A DNA stretch of 18,377 nucleotides from Desulfuromusa sp. (lineage in GTDB: Bacteria > Desulfobacterota > Desulfuromonadia > Desulfuromonadales > Geopsychrobacteraceae), in NCBI GenBank assembly GCA_023145655.1, contig JAGLDI010000065.1, forward strand, positions 1-18,377. The letters run 5' to 3'. A program made the translations under genes and the position numbers. Positions 8,775 to 14,932 of this stretch are shown piece after piece (the stretch's first letter is position 1; each line of letters opens with the position of its first letter). Under the pieces are notes generated by a model, which made no database searches, was not told where the DNA came from, and saw only the letters and a list, made by a program, of their open reading frames with translations.

Positions 8775-9427
8775 GCTACTGAAACCTGTAATGATCCAAC
8801 CCCCTCAATTGTCCCCTCCAGTTGATCACCTGATATGATTCTACTGACTCCGGCGGGGGTCCCGGTAAGGATGATATCGCCGGCTTCCAGGGTATAAAAT
8901 GTTGAAATTTCAGCGATGATCTCTTCCACTGAGCGCATCATTTGCGCGGTGTTGCCCTGCTGGCGAATCTCACCGTTGACTTTCAGGCAAAGTTCCAGAT
9001 TGTTGGGGTCGCTGACTCTGTCGGCTGCGGTAAAATCAGAAAGGGGACAGGAAGTATCAAACCCTTTGGCAACTTCCCATGGCAACCCCTTGCTTTTTAA
9101 TTCGCTCTGGAGATCCCGTAGGGTTAAATCAAGGGCAACAGCGTATCCAGATAGGTGCGCTAATGCACTCTCTTCACGGATGTTTTTGCCAGGTTTTCCC
9201 ACTAGCAGAGCGAGTTCAAGCTCATGGTGGCAATCGTTTGAGTATTCAGGGATTTTGATCGCTCCCCCCTCGTGCAGCAGGCTACTGGCAGGTTTGCAGA
9301 AAATAACGGCTCGTTCTGGGACTTTGTTTCCTAGTTCGCGAATGTGCTCCAGATAGTTTCGACCCAGGCCGATAATTTTTCCAACCGGGTAGGTTTTTGT
9401 GCTGCCAATGATTTTTACCTGATGCAT
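8771..9427 (-). CDS. Fumarylacetoacetate hydrolase (FAH) family protein, acylpyruvase/YcgM-like
   Basis: A 218-aa enzyme of the FAH superfamily: metal-dependent hydrolysis or decarboxylation of 2,4-dioxo or oxaloacetate-type acids. Short single-domain members such as YcgM/FAHD1 act as acylpyruvases or oxaloacetate decarboxylases. The metal ligands are in HHELELALLVGK (Glu 69 and Glu 71) and YAVALDLTLRDLQ (Asp 100), with the active-site Lys in WEVAKGFDTSCPL near 121 and the closing GDIILTGTPAGV. The ATG at 9427 is chosen over an upstream in-frame ATG at 9463 because AGGGAG lies 8 nt before it, while the upstream codon has no Shine-Dalgarno. It is the first gene of a two-gene unit, overlapping the DUF2520 gene by 4 nt. 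The substrate cannot be fixed from sequence. Confidence 0.9.
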   Translation of the reverse strand: MHQVKIIGSTKTYPVGKIIGLGRNYLEHIRELGNKVPERAVIFCKPASSLLHEGGAIKIPEYSNDCHHELELALLVGKPGKNIREESALAHLSGYAVALDLTLRDLQSELKSKGLPWEVAKGFDTSCPLSDFTAADRVSDPNNLELCLKVNGEIRQQGNTAQMMRSVEEIIAEISTFYTLEAGDIILTGTPAGVSRIISGDQLEGTIEGVGSLQVSVA

Positions 9428-9473
9428 TATGTTCTCCCTTGAAGCAGATTTGCTATTGCCCATTCAGGGTTGA

Positions 9474-9503
9474 AAGATAGCGGTTTTTTATGGTTAAAGG
9501 CAA
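9474..9503 (-). promoter_or_regulatory. Weak sigma-70-like promoter candidate for the FAH-DUF2520 unit
   Basis: Read on the minus strand, TTGCCT (9503-9498) and TATCTT (9479-9474) are separated by 18 bp. Each hexamer matches 4 of 6 consensus positions. It sits about 45 bp upstream of the start at 9427, a suitable distance, but this quality of match is common by chance. Confidence 0.3.
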
Positions 9504-9590
9504 GGTTTGTCGTTGCTGGATTGAAACTTTTTGCCGTGCTAGGATGGACAGAAGGGTAGCTTTTAACAATTCTATAATTCAAGAGGTCGA

Positions 9591-10478
9591 ATGTATTATT
9601 TCAACTATGAGGAACCGGTGTTTCGACCCCCTTCCGAAGCCCGCTCACTGATTTTACAAATCACCATTGGTTGTAGTCAGAACCAATGTCGATTTTGCGG
9701 TATGTACAAGATGAAACAGTTTCGTCTTCGTTGTGTCGCAGATATTGCTGCTGAGATTGAAGCTATTCCGGAGGATCACCGTAGGCAATATCTACGGATT
9801 TTTCTTGCCGATGGGGATGCTCTGATCTATCCACAAGCGGGACTTGTTGAAATTCTTGATCTTCTCCAGGTGAAATTTGTCAATCTGAACCGGATTGGGA
9901 TCTATGCTTCGCCAAAAAGTTTAACCAGCAAAAGTGTCGAGGATTTGAGGCAACTTAAGTCCAGGAAACTGCGCATTCTCTATCTGGGGCTTGAAAGCGG
10001 CGATGTTCCAACGCTGCAGTTGACCAATAAAGGTTACAGCCCGGAGCAGATCCTGAAATTATGTCATAACGTAAAGGTGGCAGGGATAAAGCTGTCAATT
10101 ACCGCTATCCTTGGTTTGGCCGGCCGCCTGCGTAGCCGGGAACACGCTGTGGCAACAGCTGAGTGGATCAATCAACTTTCTCCGGAATATTTTTCACTGT
10201 TGACCATGTTTCGACGTCATAATGATGCCTACTTTGAATTGATCGAACCGTTGAAAAACGGTGAAATTATTAAAGAAGCACTGATGATTGTCCAACACTT
10301 ACAACCCCGGAAAACAATTTTACGCTCAAACCATGTATCAAATATTTTAAATTTAGCAGGGAGTTACCCAAAAGATCGTGAAAGAATCATAGTGCAAACG
10401 GAAGCTGCCCTGGTAGAAGCCAGGAACCATCCCGATTGGTTTGACCGGGTGCCTGATTACGGGGAGGAATACTTCTGA
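9591..10478 (+). CDS. Radical SAM protein with CX4CX2C cluster motif, function unknown
   Basis: A 295-aa protein. The iron-sulfur motif is C28-X4-C33-X2-C36 (GCSQNQCRFCGMYK), followed by LADGDALIYP in the position of the radical SAM GGE-like strand and LYLGLESGD, typical of a TIM-barrel SAM-binding fold. Preceded by EEPVFRPPSEARSLILQ, it belongs to a widespread group of ~290-aa proteins (COG1032-like) with this opening and a CX4CX2C rather than the common CX3CX2C cluster. It lacks a B12-binding domain, SPASM domain or extra Cys cluster. GAGG lies 4 nt before the ATG. The gene is single, divergent from the FAH unit and convergent with ackA, so neighbours do not reveal its substrate. Confidence 0.88.
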   Translation: MYYFNYEEPVFRPPSEARSLILQITIGCSQNQCRFCGMYKMKQFRLRCVADIAAEIEAIPEDHRRQYLRIFLADGDALIYPQAGLVEILDLLQVKFVNLNRIGIYASPKSLTSKSVEDLRQLKSRKLRILYLGLESGDVPTLQLTNKGYSPEQILKLCHNVKVAGIKLSITAILGLAGRLRSREHAVATAEWINQLSPEYFSLLTMFRRHNDAYFELIEPLKNGEIIKEALMIVQHLQPRKTILRSNHVSNILNLAGSYPKDRERIIVQTEAALVEARNHPDWFDRVPDYGEEYF

Positions 10479-10541
10479 ATTATCAGGTAGATGATCACAG
10501 GATAATAGTGATATTGGTCGTCTGAATGTTGAGTATGACAG

Positions 10542-10579
10542 AAACAACAGCTCGATATGGGAATCGAGCTGTTGTTTTT
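10542..10579. terminator. Terminator between the radical SAM gene and convergent ackA
   Basis: A perfect 14-bp stem, AAACAACAGCTCGA (10542-10555) with TCGAGCTGTTGTTT (10564-10577), encloses an 8-nt loop and runs into T residues on the plus strand. It lies 64 nt after the radical SAM stop and about 20 nt beyond the ackA stop, so it may serve both convergent genes, though the minus-strand T tract is poorer. Confidence 0.88.
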
Positions 10580-10598
10580 ATTTAACTCTTGGCTGCTA

Positions 10599-11864
10599 TC
10601 ACTTGCGCTGGAAAGAACTATCAGCAAACGAATATTTAAATTTCATATGATCGGTATAGGTTTCTTCCAGAATGGCGACAACGTCCTCGGTAAACACCAA
10701 CTCTTCATCCGTCGGGATGACAAAGACTTTGACCGGCGAATCGGTGGTGGTGATGAGAGTTTCTTCTTTGCGGGTCATGGTGTTGCGGTTCTTTTCCAGG
10801 TCCAGGATAATCCCGATGTGACTGAGGTTTTCCAGTGCTTTTTCGCGGATCAACCAACCCATCTCACCAACTCCGGCGGTAAAGATAACGGCATCCAGTC
10901 GACCCAGAACTGCACAGTAGGAACCGATATATTTCTTCAGTCGGTAACCCTCAATTTCCAATGCCAAGGCACAGCGTTTGTTCCCTGCCTCGGCCGCTTC
11001 AATAACATCGCGACGATCAGTAAATTCACCAGTGATTCCAAGGATTCCCGATTTTTTATTCAAAATACTATCGATCTCTTGTGGTGAAAGATTTTCACGT
11101 TCCATAATAAATGCCGGAATCGCTGGATCAATATCTCCACAGCGGGTCCCCATGACGGCCCCCTCTAATGGAGTGAGCCCCATCGAAGTATCGACGGAAA
11201 TTCCATTCCTAATTGCGGCATGAGAGACCCCATTGCCGATATGCATAGTAATAATATTGCAATCTTCTGGTTTTTTCTGCAGTAGCACTGCGGCACGCTT
11301 GGAGACATACAGGTGGCTGGTGCCATGAAAACCGTAGCGCCGGACCCCATGCTTGTCATACCAGTCATAGGGAACTGGATAGGTATAGGCATGTTCTGGC
11401 ATCGATTGATGAAATGCCGTATCAAAAATCGCAATATGGGGAACATCGGGAAGATTGATCTGGGCAGCCTCAATCCCTGCAATATTAGGCGGATTGTGTA
11501 GTGGTGCCAGGTGTTGAACCTCTTTTATGGCATCAAGAACAGTGTCGTCAATCAGGATAGATCGGGTGAATTTCTCACCACCGTGGACAACCCGGTGGCC
11601 AACTGCCGAAATATGACTCATGTCATCAACCACCCCATGGGTTTTATCGGTGAGGATTTTGACAATCAGATGAACCGCTGTCTTGTGGTCTGGGCATTCG
11701 TACTCCTCCCGATATGTATCGCGACCGGGAACTTCATGGATGATAAAAGAATCACCTATGGTAACCCGCTCAACCATTCCCCGGGCGATAACTACTCCTT
11801 TAGTCCAATCAAAAAGTTGATATTTTACTGAGGAACTACCACAATTCAGAGCTAGAACTTCCAT
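10599..11864 (-). CDS. ackA: Acetate kinase
   Basis: Cytoplasmic enzyme: acetate + ATP to acetyl phosphate + ADP (reversible), activating acetate or making ATP from acetyl phosphate. The ASKHA-fold signature starts at once with VLALNCGSSSVKYQLFD. HRVVHGGEKFT, GFHGTSHLYV, MHIGNGVSHAAI, SVDTSMGLTPLEG and TRCGDIDPAI are all present, with FTAGVGEMG as the late adenine-site segment. Length is 421 aa from the chosen ATG at 11864, preceded by AAGGAG at 7 nt. An upstream in-frame ATG at 11885 would place the Shine-Dalgarno inside the coding region and is rejected. No phosphotransacetylase gene is adjacent; ackA stands alone here. It ends near the terminator shared with the radical SAM gene. Confidence 0.96.
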   Translation of the reverse strand: MEVLALNCGSSSVKYQLFDWTKGVVIARGMVERVTIGDSFIIHEVPGRDTYREEYECPDHKTAVHLIVKILTDKTHGVVDDMSHISAVGHRVVHGGEKFTRSILIDDTVLDAIKEVQHLAPLHNPPNIAGIEAAQINLPDVPHIAIFDTAFHQSMPEHAYTYPVPYDWYDKHGVRRYGFHGTSHLYVSKRAAVLLQKKPEDCNIITMHIGNGVSHAAIRNGISVDTSMGLTPLEGAVMGTRCGDIDPAIPAFIMERENLSPQEIDSILNKKSGILGITGEFTDRRDVIEAAEAGNKRCALALEIEGYRLKKYIGSYCAVLGRLDAVIFTAGVGEMGWLIREKALENLSHIGIILDLEKNRNTMTRKEETLITTTDSPVKVFVIPTDEELVFTEDVVAILEETYTDHMKFKYSFADSSFQRK

Positions 11865-11978
11865 GTTAAATCTCCTTACTGTCATTGTGAAATATGATTT
11901 TTGAGCTGGATTATTGTGCCAGTGGAAATATAAAATTTCTATGTTGGCTGCAAGTTGTCATACTTATGATGTAGAATG

Positions 11979-12168
11979 TTAGGAGCCTGTCGGGTTTTGC
12001 GAATCGTAACGAGAAATCGACTGGTCGAGGAGAGATTCTCGTAGATTTGAGAACGAATAGCACTGCTATTTGTCGAAAATATACGGAAATATGAAACGAA
12101 CAGGCGATTTTACAGTAGATCCTTGTACAGTCCGACTATCATCTAGGCTAGCCTAGATGATAGTTTTT
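11979..12168 (+). other. Structured intergenic element upstream of the ferredoxin gene: candidate small RNA or miniature repeat
   Basis: The 411-base gap between ackA and the ferredoxin start holds no credible protein gene, but this part is full of complementary arms. GCCTGT (11985-11990) pairs with ACAGGC (12100-12105). Inside it, ACGAGAA (12009-12015) pairs with TTCTCGT (12036-12042), and CGAATAGCA (12054-12062) pairs with TGCTATTTG (12064-12072, one G:U). The stretch ends at a perfect palindrome plus a T run. Such nesting resembles a terminated structured RNA; no plus-strand protein gene upstream needs that terminator. Equally, a short mobile or IS-derived repeat could look like this: GTCGG at 11989-11993 and CCGAC at 12132-12136 face each other near its ends. 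I recognise no Rfam class. Confidence 0.4.
12135..12168 (+). terminator. Perfect 30-bp palindrome with T run (terminator or operator)
   Basis: The left arm ACTATCATCTAGGCT (12135-12149) and the right arm AGCCTAGATGATAGT (12150-12164) are exact reverse complements with no spacer, followed by T residues to 12168. In RNA it would form a long hairpin and a U tract, as in a rho-independent terminator. It contains three CTAG tetramers at 5-bp spacing (12143, 12148, 12153), so a binding site for a dimeric repressor controlling the ferredoxin gene is an alternative. Confidence 0.6.
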
Positions 12169-12188
12169 AGGCAAGGGTTTTTCTGATC

Positions 12189-12217
12189 TGGACAGCAGCT
12201 GAAATATCTGATAAAAG
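12189..12217 (+). promoter_or_regulatory. Sigma-70-like promoter candidate for the ferredoxin gene
   Basis: TGGACA (12189-12194, 5 of 6 matches to TTGACA) and TAAAAG (12212-12217, 4 of 6) are 17 bp apart. A TG one base before the -10 (TGATAAAAG) adds an extended -10 feature. Transcription would begin near 12223-12225, giving a leader of about 50 nt. Confidence 0.5.
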
Positions 12218-12228
12218 ACTCACAAACG

Positions 12229-12245
12229 CATCCGATTGTCGGATG
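12229..12245 (+). other. Leader hairpin in the ferredoxin 5' untranslated region
   Basis: CATCCGA (12229-12235) and TCGGATG (12239-12245) form a perfect 7-bp stem with a 3-nt loop, very close to the predicted 5' end of the ferredoxin mRNA. A 5'-terminal hairpin often protects abundant mRNAs from decay. The distance to the Shine-Dalgarno (about 18 nt) makes it unlikely to block ribosomes. Confidence 0.45.
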
Positions 12246-12275
12246 GAAAACTTACATAATTTAGGAGGAATAACC

Positions 12276-12443
12276 ATGGCTCATGTAATTTCTGACGAGT
12301 GTATCGCTTGTGGCGCATGCTTGCCCACCTGTCCTGTTGATGCAATCAGCGAGGGTGATATCTACACAATTGATGCAGATCTTTGTACTGATTGTGGTGC
12401 TTGTGTTGATTCTTGTCCGGTAGATGCTATTTCTGCTGAATAA
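12276..12443 (+). CDS. 2[4Fe-4S] ferredoxin, clostridial type
   Basis: A 55-aa soluble low-potential electron carrier. Two near-identical cluster motifs are visible: [16 protein letters not shown] and [16 protein letters not shown], each CX2CX2CX3CP, binding two [4Fe-4S] clusters. The protein is strongly acidic, as usual. The ATG at 12276 is set by a textbook TTTAGGAGGAATAACC just before it. An in-frame ATG at 12243 would give 11 more residues, but it lies in the leader hairpin and would put the Shine-Dalgarno inside the gene. Such ferredoxins typically serve pyruvate or 2-oxoacid:ferredoxin oxidoreductases and hydrogenases in anaerobes. It is a single gene with its own promoter and terminator. 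Confidence 0.96.
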   Translation: MAHVISDECIACGACLPTCPVDAISEGDIYTIDADLCTDCGACVDSCPVDAISAE

Positions 12444-12463
12444 GATAAATACTGGTAAACGAT

Positions 12464-12505
12464 AAAAAAGGTGGTTGATCTCCCAGAGATCAACCACCTT
12501 TTTTT
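12464..12505. terminator. Bidirectional rho-independent terminator after the ferredoxin gene
   Basis: GGTGGTTGATCT (12470-12481) pairs perfectly with AGATCAACCACC (12487-12498) around a 5-nt loop. The stem is preceded by A6 and followed by T7, so it can end the ferredoxin transcript and also one coming from the minus-strand hydroxylase gene (stop at 12613). Confidence 0.95.
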
Positions 12506-12612
12506 GTCAATTCAAAATGGCCAAGAGATAGTTTCTAAACCAGAAACCTTTTGTTGTTTCTGCTCCCACTTCCCTCCCATCGGTATGGATCCGTGCCCCT
12601 ATTCAACATTTA

Positions 12613-13458
12613 TCAGAACCTTTTTTTCGGAGTTGGGTTTTTGCCAATATATTTCAGAGAGTATCGACCCTCGTCTCCGGTGAAAGGCAATATCAATAAT
12701 TTCATCAATGTTATTTGTTCCACTTTACGGAACTGTGAGAGACCAATGCTCATCTGCTCATGTCCTGCCACCGGTTGTGCCCGGTAGGTCCCGAATAGCC
12801 GATCCCACCAGGGAAAATTGAAGCCAAAGTTACTGTTGGTTTCCCGAATCAGGACTGAATGGTGAACCCGATGCATATCGGGAGTGACGGTTATTAATCT
12901 CAAACGGCGATCAAGTTTATCTGTCAGGCGTAGATTGCCATGGTTGAACATTGCCGTGGCATTGAGGATGACTTCAAAAATAAGAACCGCCAGAACTGGA
13001 ATTCCGAGTGCGGCAACAACGGTCATTTTGATCCCCATCGAGATGAGGATTTCCAGTGGATGAAAGCGGAGCCCACTGGTGACATCAAGATCCAGATCGG
13101 CATGATGAACCATGTGGAGTCTCCAGAGTATTGGTACGGCATGAAACATCAGATGCTGAAGGTAAACGACCAGATCAAGAATCAAGATCGACAGAGGGAT
13201 TGCCACCCCGGGAGACAAATCGAACGAGTTGAACAATCCCCAGTTTTTAGCTGCTGCCGCCGCCGCAATCCCGGTAGCGGCGATCGGGACGGTCAGTTTA
13301 AGAAGCAAGCTACTGAGAAAAATAATCCCCAGATTGTTGAACCAACGGCCGGTTTTTGCAACTGTCAACTTCCGTTGAGGCGCAACAGTTTCACCATAAG
13401 CAACCAGAATCAAAACGGTGAAAAAAAATATAGTTCTGATGAGCCCTTCGTGTGCCAT
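12613..13458 (-). CDS. Sterol desaturase / fatty acid hydroxylase superfamily membrane protein
   Basis: A 281-aa polytopic membrane protein of the non-heme di-iron hydroxylase/desaturase superfamily. Several hydrophobic segments (about 5-20, 42-68, 85-105, 140-165) surround cytoplasmic histidine boxes: HLMFH (102-106), HMVHH (115-119), FHPLE (133), FNHGN (173) and HRVHH (196-200). This is the full ligand set of the family, so activity is plausible. Members hydroxylate or desaturate fatty acids, sterols, hopanoid-like or carotenoid lipids using O2; the substrate is not predictable here. The ATG at 13458 is chosen because AAGGTGA lies 5-8 nt upstream; a GTG at 13467 overlaps that site. It is a single gene, convergent with the ferredoxin and divergent from the permease. 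Confidence 0.88.
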   Translation of the reverse strand: MAHEGLIRTIFFFTVLILVAYGETVAPQRKLTVAKTGRWFNNLGIIFLSSLLLKLTVPIAATGIAAAAAAKNWGLFNSFDLSPGVAIPLSILILDLVVYLQHLMFHAVPILWRLHMVHHADLDLDVTSGLRFHPLEILISMGIKMTVVAALGIPVLAVLIFEVILNATAMFNHGNLRLTDKLDRRLRLITVTPDMHRVHHSVLIRETNSNFGFNFPWWDRLFGTYRAQPVAGHEQMSIGLSQFRKVEQITLMKLLILPFTGDEGRYSLKYIGKNPTPKKRF

Positions 13459-13582
13459 GATGATCACCTTTCCTGTTAATGTATCCAGCTCAATTTAGCA
13501 TATCATTTCTAGGTATTGCGAACGGTTTTGCTGGTCCGCACTTTTCATCCAGTTTTCCAGAAAGTATTTTGATTGCCCCCCC

Positions 13583-13614
13583 TTGACTCTGTAGTGTGCT
13601 TTAGTGTTTAGAAT
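13583..13614 (+). promoter_or_regulatory. MerR-family-type metal-responsive promoter/operator upstream of the permease
   Basis: TTGACT (13583-13588) and TAGAAT (13609-13614) are separated by 20 bp, too long for ordinary sigma-70 use but typical of promoters activated by MerR-family regulators (ZntR, CadR/PbrR, MerR, CueR use 19-20 bp). The spacer holds an imperfect dyad, ACTCTGTAG then CTTTAGTGT, 6 of 9 positions symmetric. The sequence TTGACTCTGTAG resembles known Zn/Cd/Pb-type operators. The permease start lies 52 nt downstream. No merR-like gene is in the window. Confidence 0.55.
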
Positions 13615-13665
13615 AGAGATGAATATAGTAGTAATTAGTAGCATCAATAATTAAAGAGGGCTGTG

Positions 13666-14709
13666 ATGGACATTATGGTTGGTATTATCCGGGAATCCTG
13701 GGAAATCTTGGTCGAATCTTCCCCCTATGTGTTCTTCGGTTTTTTTGCAGCGGGACTGCTCAAGGCCTATTTGCCAGAACATCTGGTAGCAAAACACCTG
13801 GGAGAGGATAATGCGACTTCGGTTCTGAAGGCATCCTTATTTGGCATCCCCTTGCCGCTCTGTTCTTGTGGTGTCATTCCGGCGGCAATCGCTTTACGAA
13901 AACAGGGTGCGAGCAAGGGGGCGACGGCGGCTTTTTTAGTCTCGGTTCCAGAAACCGGAGTTGACTCAGCAGCCATTACCTGGGCCTTGCTCGATCCGAT
14001 GATGACAATTCTTCGGCCGATCACGGCATTTCTAACGGCGACCCTTACCGGGCTTCTGGTCAACATCATACCGGAGAGTCTGCAGTCTGCCGCTGAAAGC
14101 GGGAGCAATGATACGAGCTGTTGCTGCCAGAAAGAAACAGCTGAGGTTTCCCCGTCTCAGTTGAAAAAACCGCATCTCCAGCGTATTTACCACGGTTTAG
14201 TCTATGCTTTTGGTGACCTCCTTGGAGATATTGGCAAATGGCTACTGATTGGTATCTGTGCCGCAGGGTTCATCGCCTATCTGGTTCCAGGTGACTTCTT
14301 TATTCGCTATATGGACAATGAGTTTTTGTCATTAGTGATCATGCTGGGGGTAGGGATCCCCCTGTACATCTGTGCCAGTGCCTCGACTCCGGTAGCGGCA
14401 GCTTTGGTCCTGAAAGGACTTTCTCCGGGAGCTGCTCTGGTTTTTCTCCTCGCCGGGCCTGCAACCAATGCGGCAACCATGACCATAGTTGCCCGCTATT
14501 TTGGTAAATATGCACTTCTGGTTTATCTGTTTTCAATTGCCCTTTGTTCCCTCTTTTTTGGATGGTTGACTAACCGGATTTACACCTGGCTTGATCTGGA
14601 TATCACTGAGTGGGTCAGTGACTTGGGGCATGTCACCGATTCAGTTTTTATGCAGGGGTTGGCAGTCGTTCTGTTGCTGCTTATCGTCAAAAGTATTTAT
14701 TCAAAATGA
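13666..14709 (+). CDS. SO_0444-type Cu/Zn efflux permease (DUF318/ArsP-like)
   Basis: A 347-aa inner-membrane permease with about eight to ten hydrophobic segments in two homologous halves. The first half contains PLPLCSCGVIPAA (Cys 66 and 68), the second GIPLYICASASTPVAAAL and AGPATNAATMT. These pairs are characteristic of the permease family that includes ArsP and the SO_0444 group linked to copper/zinc efflux. A hydrophilic loop between the halves carries a triple cysteine, TSCCCQKE (codons at 14119-14127), a possible metal-binding site. The ATG at 13666 has AGAGGG 5 nt upstream; a GTG one codon earlier is less likely. The MerR-type promoter upstream supports metal-induced export. Metal specificity is an inference. 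Confidence 0.85.
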   Translation: MDIMVGIIRESWEILVESSPYVFFGFFAAGLLKAYLPEHLVAKHLGEDNATSVLKASLFGIPLPLCSCGVIPAAIALRKQGASKGATAAFLVSVPETGVDSAAITWALLDPMMTILRPITAFLTATLTGLLVNIIPESLQSAAESGSNDTSCCCQKETAEVSPSQLKKPHLQRIYHGLVYAFGDLLGDIGKWLLIGICAAGFIAYLVPGDFFIRYMDNEFLSLVIMLGVGIPLYICASASTPVAAALVLKGLSPGAALVFLLAGPATNAATMTIVARYFGKYALLVYLFSIALCSLFFGWLTNRIYTWLDLDITEWVSDLGHVTDSVFMQGLAVVLLLLIVKSIYSK

Positions 14710-14784
14710 TTTTTACTTTAAGAGAATGATTCGAAAAATAGTTATATTGTTGACATTGCTTTACCAAAGGCCTTCACCTTACCG

Positions 14785-14793
14785 TGTTATACT
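14785..14793 (+). promoter_or_regulatory. Extended -10 promoter candidate for ndh
   Basis: TGTTATACT matches an extended -10 element (TGnTATAAT, 5 of 6 in the hexamer). No good -35 hexamer lies at 16-18 bp. The element is about 140 bp upstream of the ndh start, in a 223-base gap (14710-14932) that otherwise shows no terminator and no credible gene; the upstream permease could read through. Confidence 0.35.
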
Positions 14794-14932
14794 TTACTTC
14801 TTTTATCAGGCTGGGTTTGCTTCAGAGTGTATTCACGAACTGGTGCCCGCTGCAGGAAATCTTAAAAAATCAGAAATAAAAGAACGTTAATTCATTAGCA
14901 AAAGAGTTGAGTCATTTCCTTGGAGTTTTTTT

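Noticed and set aside
9573..9578. Perfect TATAAT just before the radical SAM gene
   Set aside because: Transcription would start inside or next to the Shine-Dalgarno, no -35 hexamer sits at the right distance, and the site is within A+T-rich DNA.
10557..11087. 176-codon plus-strand frame opposite ackA
   Set aside because: It begins inside the terminator hairpin and is antisense to acetate kinase; it is a shadow frame.
11915..11935. TGGCAC upstream of ackA as a possible sigma-54 promoter (either strand)
   Set aside because: The matching GC element is about 2 bp out of place and TTGC is absent, so the -24/-12 spacing is not met.
11976..12044. 22-codon frame (starting MLGACRVLRIV) inside the structured intergenic element
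   Set aside because: It has no Shine-Dalgarno, is very short, and its sequence overlaps the hairpin arms, which explain the constraint better than coding.
12541..12565. Hairpin CAGAAAC/GTTTCTG between the ferredoxin and hydroxylase genes as a second terminator
   Set aside because: It has no T tract on either strand, and the strong bidirectional terminator at 12464-12505 already serves both genes.
12940..13479. 179-codon plus-strand frame opposite the hydroxylase
   Set aside because: It is antisense to a gene with clear histidine boxes; its composition is that of a shadow frame.
14751..14756. TTGACA upstream of ndh as the -35 partner of TATACT at 14788
   Set aside because: The two hexamers are more than 30 bp apart, too far to act together.
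14591..14890. 99-codon plus-strand frame across the permease end and the gap before ndh
   Set aside because: It starts inside the permease gene in another frame, has no ribosome-binding site and no recognisable protein features.
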